64,000 nt of DNA from positions 14,620,001 through 14,684,000 of the forward strand of contig JASXTE010000005.1 in assembly GCA_030280995.1 (NCBI GenBank). The letters run 5' to 3'. Under the pieces are notes generated by a model that worked only from the letters and a program-made list of their open reading frames with translations, was not told where the DNA came from and did not search any database. Shown here piece by piece: positions 19,201-30,700 of this stretch. The translations under genes and the position numbers were made by a program. Numbering within the stretch: position 1 is the first letter of the stretch; every line of letters starts with the position of its first letter. The stretch is from Hemileia vastatrix. Its lineage: Eukaryota > Basidiomycota > Pucciniomycetes > Pucciniales > Zaghouaniaceae.

Positions 19201-20753
19201 CAAAAATGCATTTCAGAATCAGACAAACTAGAACTAGATACATCAGATGCCATTCCATTAAAAAGTTTTTGAATATATGGGGCGTATGGATGTCCTAATC
19301 TGTTGTGCCAAAGAGTTAGAGACTGACTTGAAGCTTTTGCATAGAGAGCTGAGGAATTAGGGGGAGACATGCCTTGTGGAACCACAGAAACTTCAAATAA
19401 TGAATTGGAGATGACTCCTCCCATATAATTCTTTCCATTACGTGAAATAATGAAGTTTGATGTAGGATTAACTGGTGCAGGAATGAGAAGACAACCAGTT
19501 CTCCAAAGACGTCCCAGGGAGATGAGATTCCTTCCAAGATCAGGGACATAAAGAGCATCAGAAAAGAAAACTTTTCCTTCCATTCCTCCAGAAGCAGCAA
19601 CAGTTCCTTTTCCAGTTGCATAGATTGATTTCCCAATACCAGCAAGTTGAATTCGAATGTTGACAGGTTGAAAACTGATAAAACTGTCTCTGTTGTTAAA
19701 CATATGACAGCTGGCCCCAGAATCAATAATTGGAGAAAGGTTTGAGGAATGAGAAGCCATGGAAGCAGAAGCGTTGATAATGCAGTCAGAATTTGATTTT
19801 TCAGACAAACAAGCAACAGCTGTAAAAAGAAATTCTTCATCAGAAGGGAAGACAAAAGCACAATTGGCCGTGGCATCAGGTTGTTCTTCCTGAGGAGGGG
19901 GAACAGGAGTTGCTTTGTTGGAATTGTCCTTTGATGGGGCAGCTGAGTTGGCTTGGTTCTTCTTGGGACGGAGTTCAGGATGTTGAACAAAGCAATGATT
20001 GTCATCATGTCCAACATTTTGACCATGAACAGAACATGAGAGTTTGCTGCGTGCCTTGGATTTGGATGATTTTGATGATTTAGCTGAGGCAGAGTGAGCA
20101 TTGACATTTGACATAGCATTGTGAAATTCATCAACAACTTTGTCATCAGCAGCGTAATCCAGGAAAGAAGATAAAACATCATCCAGATGCAGGTGATCAA
20201 TTTCCTGTCTGTCTCTGGTGAGCAAACCACGCCAATGTTTGAAGGAGGGTGGAAGAGTGGCAAAAAAGAGATAAATAAGAATTTCCTGGGGAATGATGAG
20301 CCCAGAACGGATCATATGGAAGTTAATGCCTTTGAATGCATCAACATGAGTTTTGGGGTCTCCTCCTTCAGAAAGAGAAAGAGTAACCATAGAGAGAAAG
20401 TGAGAAATCCGTGATCCAACTTTATTGCTGGCGTGTCTTCTTGCAAGAACAGACCACATTTGAGCAGAGGTGTGGCAAGTGTTGACCAGCTTCTTGTTAA
20501 CATCATCCAATCTGGTGATGATTTCATACCTGCACCTGGTGTCATTTTTGATCCATAAAGCAAGTTGAGCTTTGATTTCAGCGTCTGAAGGTGAACCATC
20601 ATTGTGAGGAACAGGGGCAGGGACTTGTCCAGAAACAATGCCAAAAAGATCCAGAACTTCAAAGTGAAGACGCATAATGTGTTCCCAGGTGTCATAGGAT
20701 TCGTCAGTGAGAGGGGTGACCATAACCTTACTTGAATCCTGATTGGAGGCCAT
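16269..20753 (-). CDS. Ty1/copia gag-pol polyprotein, element G (intact)
   Basis: 1494 residues, same length and domain order as element I. The DSG protease motif, integrase HHCC and DDE, YLHVDDM and the RNase H acids are all kept. It differs from element I at scattered positions, for example Ile at 909 where most copies have Asn, Pro at 465 and Ser at 777. Start and stop contexts match the other copies. It is apparently capable of expression. Confidence 0.95.
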   Translation of the reverse strand: MASNQDSSKVMVTPLTDESYDTWEHIMRLHFEVLDLFGIVSGQVPAPVPHNDGSPSDAEIKAQLALWIKNDTRCRYEIITRLDDVNKKLVNTCHTSAQMWSVLARRHASNKVGSRISHFLSMVTLSLSEGGDPKTHVDAFKGINFHMIRSGLIIPQEILIYLFFATLPPSFKHWRGLLTRDRQEIDHLHLDDVLSSFLDYAADDKVVDEFHNAMSNVNAHSASAKSSKSSKSKARSKLSCSVHGQNVGHDDNHCFVQHPELRPKKNQANSAAPSKDNSNKATPVPPPQEEQPDATANCAFVFPSDEEFLFTAVACLSEKSNSDCIINASASMASHSSNLSPIIDSGASCHMFNNRDSFISFQPVNIRIQLAGIGKSIYATGKGTVAASGGMEGKVFFSDALYVPDLGRNLISLGRLWRTGCLLIPAPVNPTSNFIISRNGKNYMGGVISNSLFEVSVVPQGMSPPNSSALYAKASSQSLTLWHNRLGHPYAPYIQKLFNGMASDVSSSSLSDSEMHFCEPCVLGKQTHASFPGQLPVAKNPLEVIHTDLSGKIQPPSFDGSQYYLKFTDQATSYRHVYLLSSKAQVFKYFLEYKASVELQSGFKIKKLVCDGGGEYINSSLVNFLKQHGIALQVTAPYTPQQNPISERGNRITTEKSKTMMFHSNAPIHLWSEAVKTAVYLENRLPTKALQNKSTPFEAWNKSKPRVSHLRVFGCACYAFLDKHQRPGKFSANARKCVMLGYEVGTTNYRVWDLELKKIVIAKSVAFNENFFPFLDSRFKRPQWSQLMKQIPDQIHDSQPLPTPGLSFSPAQSPSESPTPDPSSGNISDSHSEDNSPSSSSSSDFHMSGTPSNSTPCPSPGHLTRLPHSNVPDEEGSSQSDPSYSSIEPDNPADPDYVPSSQSPSYSDISSAETSTPEHLRQIYYDHYQHDSYSDSPDPLGLYAANAFAFSLEAPLLAHEIPEPQCYKQAIYSKYSAEWAEAVKHEHQALQRCNTWKIVPRPEKANVIGCRWVFRVKPNADGGVSKFKARCVAKGYSQILGIDFHETFAPTGRITSLRTILSLAAYFDWDVHQMDVVAAFLQGNLNETVYMEQPEGTLTAGNEGKVCQLLRPLYGIKQAPFCWNSRINDYLCKLNFSPLKCDQCVYVWRNKSQICIIYLHVDDMVITGNHFLWFKDKIKTEFEMDDLGPATWILGMRLTRNRTARTLSLSQDSYAEKVLSNWNMANCNPCLTPLSPNDYPVKATSEEIAEFNALKINYRSAIGALNYLSVATRPDLSFAVGALSQHLIEPGIKHWLAVKHTFRYLRATSSSSLTFGGKCPIPNHPSLCPLIYSDTDYAGDPDTRRSTGGYVAILNGGAISWSSKKQQVVTISSTEAEFRGIVDAGCEAIWLTKLLTSFNIPKSPSPLILADNASSISQCKDSLRYRQRSKHVDTQLCWITESINKNHFQLQHISTEHMVADLLTKSLGKVKLSYLLKLMGLILRGGVEISASNT

Positions 20754-20897
20754 GATTTGGTCGAGTCAACAGCAAAGATTTGGAGAGAAAGAAGATGAGA
20801 TGTGAAGAGGGTGATCCAAAATCTGAGAGAAAAGGCTGTTTTATTGTCCAGTAAGCGGTTTTGTTGTAAGTATTCTTGAGAGAGGTGCTTTAGGCAA

Positions 20898-20911
20898 CTG
20901 GGCCCATAACC
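20898..20911 (-). other. Primer-binding site of element G
   Basis: CTGGGCCCATAACC on the plus strand, abutting the 5' LTR; same anticodon-arm complementarity as in element I. Confidence 0.8.
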
Positions 20912-21827
20912 TGTAGAAGTTTTAGCACAAAGGAAAGCTAAACACAGGTCAATCAGCAACTGTGCACCTTACAACAACAAGTAACTACAACAAAGCGTGT
21001 GCTAAAACTGGACAAAAGACTCTATTCTCCCCACACAGTGCAAAGACTGTCAGATGCGGCCAAAAGGGAAAGCAGTGGACAGGAAGAAGCAGTGGAAGGG
21101 ATAAAGAGAATAGAGAGAAAGAGAAAGAAAAAGATTTGGATGACATTGCAAAAACAAACATACCTAAACACAGGTCAATCAGCAACTGTGCACCTTACAA
21201 CAACAAGTAACTACAACAAAGCGTGTGCTAAAACTATAAGGGACACAAGTGTGAGCTGCTGTGGTTAGGACTAAAAGAATCAGAGAAAAGATAACAGAAA
21301 AGAAAAGGAAAGAACCTGGACAAAAGACTCTATTCTCCCCACACAGTGCAAAGACTGTCAGATGCGGCCAAAAGGGAAAGCAGTGGACAGGAAGAAGCAG
21401 TGGAAGGGATAAAGAGAATAGAGAGAAAGAGAAAGAAAAAGATTTGGATGGGGAAAACGGAAATGGCAAAGAGAGGGCTCATTATATGACAAAGTCCACC
21501 ATCCAAAACAATAGAAACTAACACGATGTCGACAAAACTACTAAACTACAATACAGAAAAAGAGACAGGTTCACATCCAAGGAAAAAGTTCCCAGCCGGG
21601 GAAAAGATTCACACTCCAGGTAAAGAAACACGTCCTCGAGGTCCAGAATCAATACATTGACTCCGGGTGGGAAAGAAATGTTGTTCTTGATGCTGGAGCT
21701 CGTATCTTTGAAGTTCCTCGGCGGAAAAGGTCAGGAAAAGAGGATATAAGCAAGGAGAATGACTTGAGACGATGGTAAGAAGCTGGAGTAAGGAATGGGT
21801 CAGGTATTAGAGGCAGAAATTTCAACA
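20912..21827 (-). repeat. 5' LTR of element G
   Basis: 916 bp, TGTAGAAG to TTTCAACA on the plus strand, with both tandem units. AATGC follows at 21828. Confidence 0.95.
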
Positions 21828-22392
21828 AATGCCATGTTGTTTAAGAAAGTTGACCAGACTAGAGTTGATATACTCACCACCACCGTCACAAACAAGCTTT
21901 TTGATTTTGAAGCCAGATTGCAGCTCTACAGATGCCTTATATTCCAAGAAATATTTGAATACTTGGGCTTTTGAGGAAAGAAGGTAAACATGACGGTATG
22001 AAGTGGCCTGATCAGTGAACTTAAGGTAATACTGAGAACCATCAAAAGAAGGAGGCTGAATTTTCCCAGATAAATCCGTGTGGATAACTTCAAGAGGATT
22101 TTTGGCAACAGGCAACTGGCCAGGAAAGGAAGCATGGGTTTGTTTACCCAACACACACGGTTCATAAAAATGCATTTCAGAATCAGACAAACTAGAACTA
22201 GATACATCAGATGCCATTCCATTAAAAAGTTTTTGAATATATGGGGCGTAGGGATGTCCTAATCTGTTGTGCCAGAGAGTTAGAGACTGACTTGAAGCTT
22301 TTGCATAGAGAGCTGAGGAATTAGGGGGAGACATGCCTTGTGGAACCACAGAAACTTCAAATAATGAATTGGAGATGACTCCTCCCATATAA
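21828..22392 (-). pseudogene. Copia polyprotein remnant H0, piece 3 (integrase N-terminal part)
   Basis: Encodes about residues 444-630 on the reverse strand, including the HHCC area, the first two integrase aspartates and the C-terminal join with piece 2. A Cys to Tyr change alters the first Cys of the HHCC CxxC pair (position 518), which would damage zinc binding. It stops at CCCATATAA where the LTR at 22393 starts. The rest of H0 is not found in the window. Confidence 0.85.
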
Positions 22393-23308
22393 TGTTGAAA
22401 TTTCTGCCTCTAATACCTGACCCATTCCTTACTCCAGCTTCTTACCATCGTCTCAAGTCATTCTCCTTGCTCATATCCTCTTTTCCTGACCTTTTCCGCC
22501 GAGGAACTTCAAAGATACGAGCTCCAGCATCAAGAACAACATTTCTTTCCCACCCGGAGTCAATGTATTGATTCTGGACCTCGAGGACGTGTTTCTTTAC
22601 CTGGAGTGTGAATCTTTTCCCCGGCTGGGAACTTTTTCCTTGGATGTGAACCTGTCTCTTTTTCTGTATTGTAGTTTAGTAGTTTTGTCGACGTCGTGTT
22701 AGTTTCTATTGTTTTGGATGGTGGACTTTGTCATATAATGAGCCCTCTCTTTGCCATTTCCGTTTTCCCCATCCAAATCTTTTTCTTTCTCTTTCTCTCT
22801 ATTCTCTTTATCCCTTCCACTGCTTCTTCCTGTCCACTGCTTTCCCTTTTGGCCGCATCTGACAGTCTTTGCACTGTGTGGGGAGAATAGAGTCTTTTGT
22901 CCAGGTTCTTTCCTTTTCTTTTCTGTTATCTTTTCTCTGATTCTTTTAGTCCTAACCACAGCAGCTCACACTTGTGTCCCTTATAGTTTTAGCACACGCT
23001 TTGTTGTAGTTACTTGTTGTTGTAAGGTGCACAGTTGCTGATTGACCTGTGTTTAGGTATGTTTGTTTTTGCAATGACATCCAAATCTTTTTCTTTCTCT
23101 TTCTCTCTATTCTCTTTATCCCTTCCACTGCTTCTTCCTGTCCACTGCTTTCCCTTTTGGCCGCATCTGACAGTCTTTGCACTGTGTGGGGAGAATAGAG
23201 TCTTTTGTCCAGTTTTAGCACACGCTTTGTTGTAGTTACTTGTTGTTGTAAGGTGCACAGTTGCTGATTGACCTGTGTTTAGCTTTCCTCTGTGCTAAAA
23301 CTTCTACA
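22393..23308 (+). repeat. 5' LTR of element V
   Basis: 916 bp with both units. The junction reads GCAATGACATCC, unlike the 3' LTR of the same element (GCAATGAAATCC). Confidence 0.93.
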
Positions 23309-26300
23309 GGTTATGGGCCCAGTTGCCTAAAGCACCTTTCTCAAGAATACTTACAACAAAACCGCTTACTGGACAATAAAACAGCCTTTTCTCTCAGATT
23401 TTGGATCATCCTCTTCACATCTCATCTTCTTTCTCTCCAAATCTTTGCTGTTGACTCGACCAAATCATGGCCTCCAATCAGGATTCAAGTAAGGTTATGG
23501 TCACCCCTCTTACTGACGAATCCTATGACACCTGGGAACACATTATGCGTCTTCACTTTGAAGTTCTGGATCTTTTTGGCATTGTTTCTGGACAAGTCCC
23601 TGCCCCTGTTCCTCACAATGATGGTTCACCTTCAGACGCTGAAATCAAAGCTCAACTTGCTTTATGGATCAAAAATGACACCAGGTGCAGGTATGAAATC
23701 ATCACCAGATTGGATGATGTTAACAAGAAGCTGGTCAACACTTGCCACACCTCTGCTCAAATGTGGTCTGTTCTTGCAAGAAGACACGCCAGCAATAAAG
23801 TTGGATCACGGATTTCTCACTTTCTCTCTATGGTTACTCTTTCTCTTTCTGAAGGAGGAGACCCCAAAACTCATGTTGATGCATTCAAAGGCATTAACTT
23901 CCATATGATCCGTTCTGGGCTCATCATTCCCCAGGAAATTCTTATTTATCTCTTTTTTGCCACTCTTCCACCTTCCTTCAAACATTGGCGTGGTTTGCTC
24001 ACCAGAGACAGACAGGAAATTGATCACCTGCATCTGGATGATGTTTTATCTTCTTTCCTGGATTACGCTGCTGATGACAAAGTTGTTGATGAATTTCACA
24101 ATGCTATGTCAAATGTCAATGCTCACTCTGCCTCAGCCAAATCATCAAAATCATCCAAATCCAAGGCACGCAGCAAACTCTCATGTTCTGTTCATGGTCA
24201 AAATGTTGGACATGATGACAATCATTGCTTTGTTCAACATCCTGAATTGCGTCCCAAGAAGAACCAAGCCAACTCAGCTGCCCCATCAAAGGACAATTCC
24301 AACAAAGCAACTCCTGTTCCCCCTCCTCAGGAAGAACAACCTGATGTCACGGCCAATTGTGCTTTTGTCTTCCCTTCTGATGAAGAATTTCTTTTTACAG
24401 CTGTTGCCTGCTTGTCTGAAAAATCAAATTCTGACTGCATTATCAACGCTTCTGCTTCCATGGCTTCTCATTCCTCAAACCTTTCTCCAATTATTGATTC
24501 TGGGGCCAGCTGTCATATGTTTAACAACAGAGACAGTTTCATCACCTTTCAACCTGTCAACATTCGAATTCAACTTGCTGGTATTGGGAAATCAATCTAT
24601 GCAACTGGAAAAGGAACTGTTGCTGCTTCTGGAGGAATGGAAGGAAAAGTTTTCTTTTCTGATGCTCTTTATGTCCCTGATCTTGGAAGGAATCTCATCT
24701 CCCTGGGACGTCTTTGGAGAACTGGTTGTCTTCTCATCCCTGCACCAGTTAATCCTACATCAAACTTCATTATTTCACGTAATGGAAAGAATTATATGGG
24801 AGGAGTCATCTCCAATTCATTATTTGAAGTTTCTGTGGTTCCACAAGGCATGTCTCCCCCTAATTCCTCAGCTCTTTATGCAAAAGCTTCAAGTCAGTCT
24901 CTAACTCTCTGGCACAACAGATTAGGACATCCATACGCCCCATATATTCAAAAACTTTTTAATGGAATGGCATCTGATGTATCTAGTTCTAGTTTGTCTG
25001 ATTCTGAAATGCATTTTTGTGAACCGTGTGTGTTGGGTAAACAAACCCATGCTTCCTTTCCTGGCCAGTTGCCTGTTGCCAAAAATCCTCTTGAAGTTAT
25101 CCACACGGATTTATCTGGGAAAATTCAACCTCCTTCTTTTGATGGTTCTCAGTATTACCTTAAGTTCACTGATCAGGCCACTTCATACCGTCATGTTTAC
25201 CTTCTTTCCTCAAAAGCCCAAGTATTCAAATATTTCTTGGAATACAAGGCATCTGTAGAGCTGCAATCTGGCTTCAAAATCAAAAAGCTTGTTTGTGACG
25301 GTGGTGGTGAGTATATCAACTCTAGTCTGGTCAACTTTCTTAAACAACATGGCATTGCTCTTCAAGTTACGGCTCCTTACACTCCCCAACAAAATCCAAT
25401 TTCTGAGAGAGGAAACCGTATTACCACTGAAAAATCCAAAACCATGATGTTTCATTCTAATGCACCAATTCACCTATGGTCTGAAGCAGTTAAAACAGCA
25501 GTATATCTTGAAAACAGATTACCAACCAAAGCTCTTCAAAACAAATCAACTCCTTTTGAAGCCTGGAATAAATCCAAACCCAGAGTCTCACACCTCAGAG
25601 TTTTTGGTTGTGCTTGCTATGCTTTTCTTGATAAACATCAACGTCCTGGAAAGTTTTCAGCTAATGCCAGAAAGTGTGTCATGCTTGGATATGAAGTTGG
25701 AACAACAAATTATCGTGTTTGGGATCTTGAGCTTAAAAAGATTGTTATTGCCAAATCTGTGGCCTTCAATGAAAATTTCTTCCCCTTTCTTGACTCCAGA
25801 TTTAAGCGCCCTCAATGGTCACAACTGATGAAGCAAATTCCAGATCAAATTCATGACAGTCAACCACTTCCAACACCTGGACTTTCCTTTTCTCCAGCTC
25901 AATCTCCTTCTGAGTCTCCAACTCATGATCCATCCTCAGGAAACATTTCTGATTCACATTCTGAAGATAATTCTCCTTCTTCTTCTTCTTCCTCTGATTT
26001 TCACATGTCCGGCACACCTTCTAATTCAACTCCTTGTCCTTCACCTGGCCACTTAACAAGATTACCTCATTCCAATGTCCCAGATGAAGAAGGTTCCAGT
26101 CAATCTGATCCATCATATTCATCAATTGAGCCAGACAATCCAGCAGATCCTGATTATGTTCCCTCATCACAATCCCCCAGTTATTCTGACAACTCTTCAG
26201 CTGAAACATCCACTCCTGAACATTTACGTCAGATTTATTATGATCATTATCAACATGATTCCTACTCTGATTCTCCTGACCCTCTTGGGTTATATGCAGC

Positions 26301-26689
26301 AAATGCCTTTGCTTTCTCTCTAGAAGCTCCCTTGCTAGCTCATGAAATTCCTGAACCCCAGTGTTATAAGCAAGCAATCTATTCCAAATATTCAGCAGAA
26401 TGGGCAGAGGCTGTGAAACATGAACATCAAGCACTTCAGCGTTGTAACACTTGGAAAATTGTCCCCAGGCCTGAAAAAGCTAATGTAATTGGCTGCAGGT
26501 GGGTTTTCAGGGTTAAACCTAATGCTGATGGTGGTGTTTCCAAGTTCAAAGCCCGTTGTGTAGCAAAAGGATATTCTCAAATCCTAGGAATAGATTTTCA
26601 TGAAACTTTTGCACCCACTGGACGGATCACTTCTCTCAGGACCATTCTTTCTTTAGCAGCTTATTTTGACTGGGATGTTCATCAAATGG

Positions 26690-27606
26690 TGTTGAAATTT
26701 CTGCCTCTAATACCTGACCCATTCCTTACTCCAGCTTCTTACCATCGTCTCAAGTCATTCTCCTTGCTCATATCCTCTTTTCCTGACCTTTTCCGCCGAG
26801 GAACTTCAAAGATACGAGCTCCAGCATCAAGAACAACATTTCTTTCCCACCCGGAGTCAATGTATTGATTCTGGACCTCGAGGACGTGTTTCTTTACCTG
26901 GAGTGTGAATCTTTTCCCCGGCTGGGAACTTTTTCCTTGGATGTGAACCTGTCTCTTTTTCTGTATTGTAGTTTAGTAGTTTTGTCGACGTTGTGTTAGT
27001 TTCTATTGTTTTGGATGGTGGACTTTGTCATATAATGAGCCCTCTCTTTGCCATTTCCGTTTTCCCCATCCAAATCTTTTTCTTTCTCTTTCTCTCTATT
27101 CTCTTTATCCCTTCCACTGCTTCTTCCTGTCCACTGCTTTCCCTTTTGGCCGCATCTGACAGTCTTTGCACTGTGTGGGGAGAATAGAGTCTTTTGTCCA
27201 GGTTCTTTCCTTTTCTTTTCTGTTATCTTTTCTCTGATTCTTTTAGTCCTAACCACAGCAGCTCACACTTGTGTCCCTTATAGTTTTAGCACACGCTTTG
27301 TTGTAGTTACTTGTTGTTGTAAGGTGCACAGTTGCTGATTGACCTGTGTTTAGGTATGTTTGTTTTTTGCAATGAAATCCAAATCTTTTTCTTTCTCTTT
27401 CTCTCTATTCTCTTTATCCCTTCCACTGCTTCTTCCTGTCCACTGCTTTCCCTTTTGGCCGCATCTGACAGTCTTTGCACTGTGTGGGGAGAATAGAGTC
27501 TTTTGTCCAGTTTTAGCACACGCTTTGTTGTAGTTACTTGTTGTTGTAAGGTGCACAGTTGCTGATTGACCTGTGTTTAGCTTTCCTCTGTGCTAAAACT
27601 TCTACA
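26690..27606 (+). repeat. 5' LTR of element IV
   Basis: 917 bp. The intron-like segment is at 27202-27283. The linker has seven T where most LTRs have six. Confidence 0.95.
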
Positions 27607-27764
27607 GGTTATGGGCCCAGTTGCCTAAAGCACCTCTCTCAAGAATACTTACAACAAAACCGCTTACTGGACAATAAAACAGCCTTTTCTCTCAGATTTT
27701 GGATCATCCTCTTCACATCTCATCTTCTTTCTCTCCAAATCTTTGCTGTTGACTCGACCAAATC

Positions 27765-30700
27765 ATGGCCTCCAATCAGGATTCAAGTAAGGTTATGGTC
27801 ACCCCTCTCACTGACGAATCCTATGACACTTGGGAACACATTATGCGTCTTCACTTTGAAGTTCTGGATCTTTTTGGCATTGTTTCTGGACATGTTCCTG
27901 CCCCTGTTCCTCACAATGATGGTTCACCTTCAGACGCTGAAATCAAAGCTCAACTTGCTCTATGGATCAAAAATGACACCAGGTGCAGGTATGAAATCAT
28001 TACCAGATTGGATGATGTTAACAAGAAGCTGGTCAATACTTGCCACACCTCTGCTCAAATGTGGTCAGTTCTTGCAAGAAGACACGCCAGCAATAAAGTT
28101 GGATCACGGATTTCTCACTTTCTCTCTATGGTTACTCTTTCTCTTTCTGAAGGAGGAGACCCCAAAACTCATGTTGATGCATTCAAAGGCATTAACTTCC
28201 ATATGATCCGCTCTGGGCTCATCATTCCCCAGGAAATTCTCATTTATCTCTTCTTTGCCACTCTTCCACCCTCCTTCAAACATTGGCGTGGTTTGCTCAC
28301 CAGAGACAGACAGGAAATTGATCACCTGCATCTGGATGATGTTTTATCTTCTTTCCTGGATTACGCTGCTGATGACAAAGTTGTGGATGAATTTCACAAT
28401 GCTATGTCAAATGTCAATGCTCACTCTGCCTCAGCCAAATCATCAAAATCATCCAAATCCAAGGCACGCAGCAAACTCTCATGTTCTGTTCATGGTCAAA
28501 ATGTTGGACATGATGACAATCATTGCTTTGTTCAACATCCTGAACTGCGTCCCAAGAAGAACCAAGCCAACTCAGCTGCCCCATCAAAGGACAATTCCAA
28601 CAAAGCAACTCCTGTTCCCCCTCCTCAGGAAGAACAACCTGATGCCACGGCCAATTGTGCTTTTGTCTTCCCTTCTGATGAAGAATTTCTTTTTACAGCT
28701 GTTGCCTGCTTGTCTGAAAAATCAAATTCTGACTGCATTATCAACGCTTCTGCTTCCATGGCTTCTCATTCCTCAAACCTTTCTCCAATTATTGATTCTG
28801 GGGCCAGCTGTCATATGTTTAACAACAGAGACAGTTTCATCAGCTTTCAACCTGTCAACATTCGAATTCAACTTGCTGGTATTGGGAAATCAATCTATGC
28901 AACTGGAAAAGGAACTGTTGCTGCTTCTGGAGGAATGGAAGGAAAAGTTTTCTTTTCTGATGCTCTTTATGTCCCTGATCTTGGAAGGAATCTCATCTCC
29001 CTGGGACGTCTTTGGAGAACTGGTTGTCTTCTCATTCCTGCACCAGTTAATCCTACATCAAACTTCATTATTTCACGTAATGGAAAGAATTATATGGGAG
29101 GAGTCATCTCCAATTCATTATTTGAAGTTTCTGTGGTTCCACAAGGCATGTCTCCCCCTAATTCCTCAGCTCTCTATGCAAAAGCTTCAAGTCAGTCTCT
29201 AACTCTTTGGCACAACAGATTAGGACATCCATACGCCCCATATATTCAAAAACTTTTTAATGGAATGGCATCTGATGTATCTAGTTCTAGTTTGTCTGAT
29301 TCTGAAATGCATTTTTGTGAACCGTGTGTGTTGGGTAAACAAACCCATGCTTCCTTTCCTGGCCAGTTGCCTGTTGCCAAAAATCCTCTTGAAGTTATCC
29401 ACACGGATTTATCTGGGAAAATTCAGCCTCCTTCTTTTGATGGTTCTCAGTATTACCTTAAGTTCACTGATCAGGCCACTTCATACCGTCATGTTTACCT
29501 TCTTTCCTCAAAAGCCCAAGTATTCAAATATTTCTTGGAATATAAGGCATCTGTAGAGCTGCAATCTGGCTTCAAAATCAAAAAGCTTGTTTGTGACGGT
29601 GGTGGTGAGTATATCAACTCTAGTCTGGTCAACTTTCTTAAACAACATGGCATTGCTCTTCAAGTTACGGCTCCTTACACTCCCCAACAAAATCCAATTT
29701 CTGAGAGAGGAAACCGTATTACCACTGAAAAATCCAAAACCATGATGTTTCATTCTAATGCACCAATTCACTTATGGTCTGAAGCAGTTAAAACAGCAGT
29801 ATATCTTGAAAACAGATTACCAACCAAAGCTCTTCAAAACAAATCAACTCCTTTTGAAGCCTGGAATAAATCCAAACCCAGAGTTTCACACCTCAGAGTT
29901 TTTGGTTGTGCTTGCTATGCTTTTCTTGATAAACATCAACGTCCTGGAAAGTTTTCAGCTAATGCCAGAAAGTGTGTCATGCTTGGATATGAAGTTGGAA
30001 CAACAAATTATCGTGTTTGGGATCTTGAGCTTAAAAAGATTGTTATTGCCAAATCTGTGGCCTTCAATGAAAATTTCTTCCCCTTTCTTGACTCCAGATT
30101 TAAGCGCCCTCAATGGTCACAACTGATGAAGCAAATTCCAGATCAAATTCATGACAGTCAACCACTTCTAACACCTGGACTTTCCTTTTCTCCAGCTCAA
30201 TCTCCTTCTGAGTCTCCAACTCCTGATCCATCCTCAGGAAACATTTCTGATTCACATTCTGAAGATAATTCTCCTTCTTCTTCTTCTTCCTCTGATTTTC
30301 ACATGTCAGGCACACCTTCCAATTCAACTCCTTGTCCTTCACCTGGCCACTTAACAAGATTACCTCATTCCAATGTCCCAGATGAAGAAGGTTCCAGTCA
30401 ATCTGATCCATCATATTCATCAATTGAGCCAGACAATCCAGCAGATCCTGATTATGTTCCCTCATCACAATCCCCCAGTTATTCTGACAACTCTTCAGCT
30501 GAAACATCCACTCCTGAACATTTACGTCAGATTTATTATGATCATTATCAACATGATTCCTACTCTGATTCTCCTGATCCTCTTGGGTTATATGCAGCAA
30601 ATGCCTTTGCTTTCTCTCTAGAAGCTCCCTTGCTAGCTCATGAAATTCCTGAACCCCAGTGTTATAAGCAAGCAATCTATTCCAAATATTCAGCAGAATG

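Larger units (their letters stand above)
15381..21827 (-). mobile_element. Full-length copia element G (6447 bp, TSD AATGC)
   Basis: Reverse orientation. The 3' LTR is 15381-16296, the polypurine tract 16297-16305, the primer-binding site 20898-20911 and the 5' LTR 20912-21827. AATGC flanks both ends. It was inserted into remnant H0, whose reading frame continues on the other side. Both LTRs share the same unit junction (TC before ATCC), as expected for one transposition event. Confidence 0.97.
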
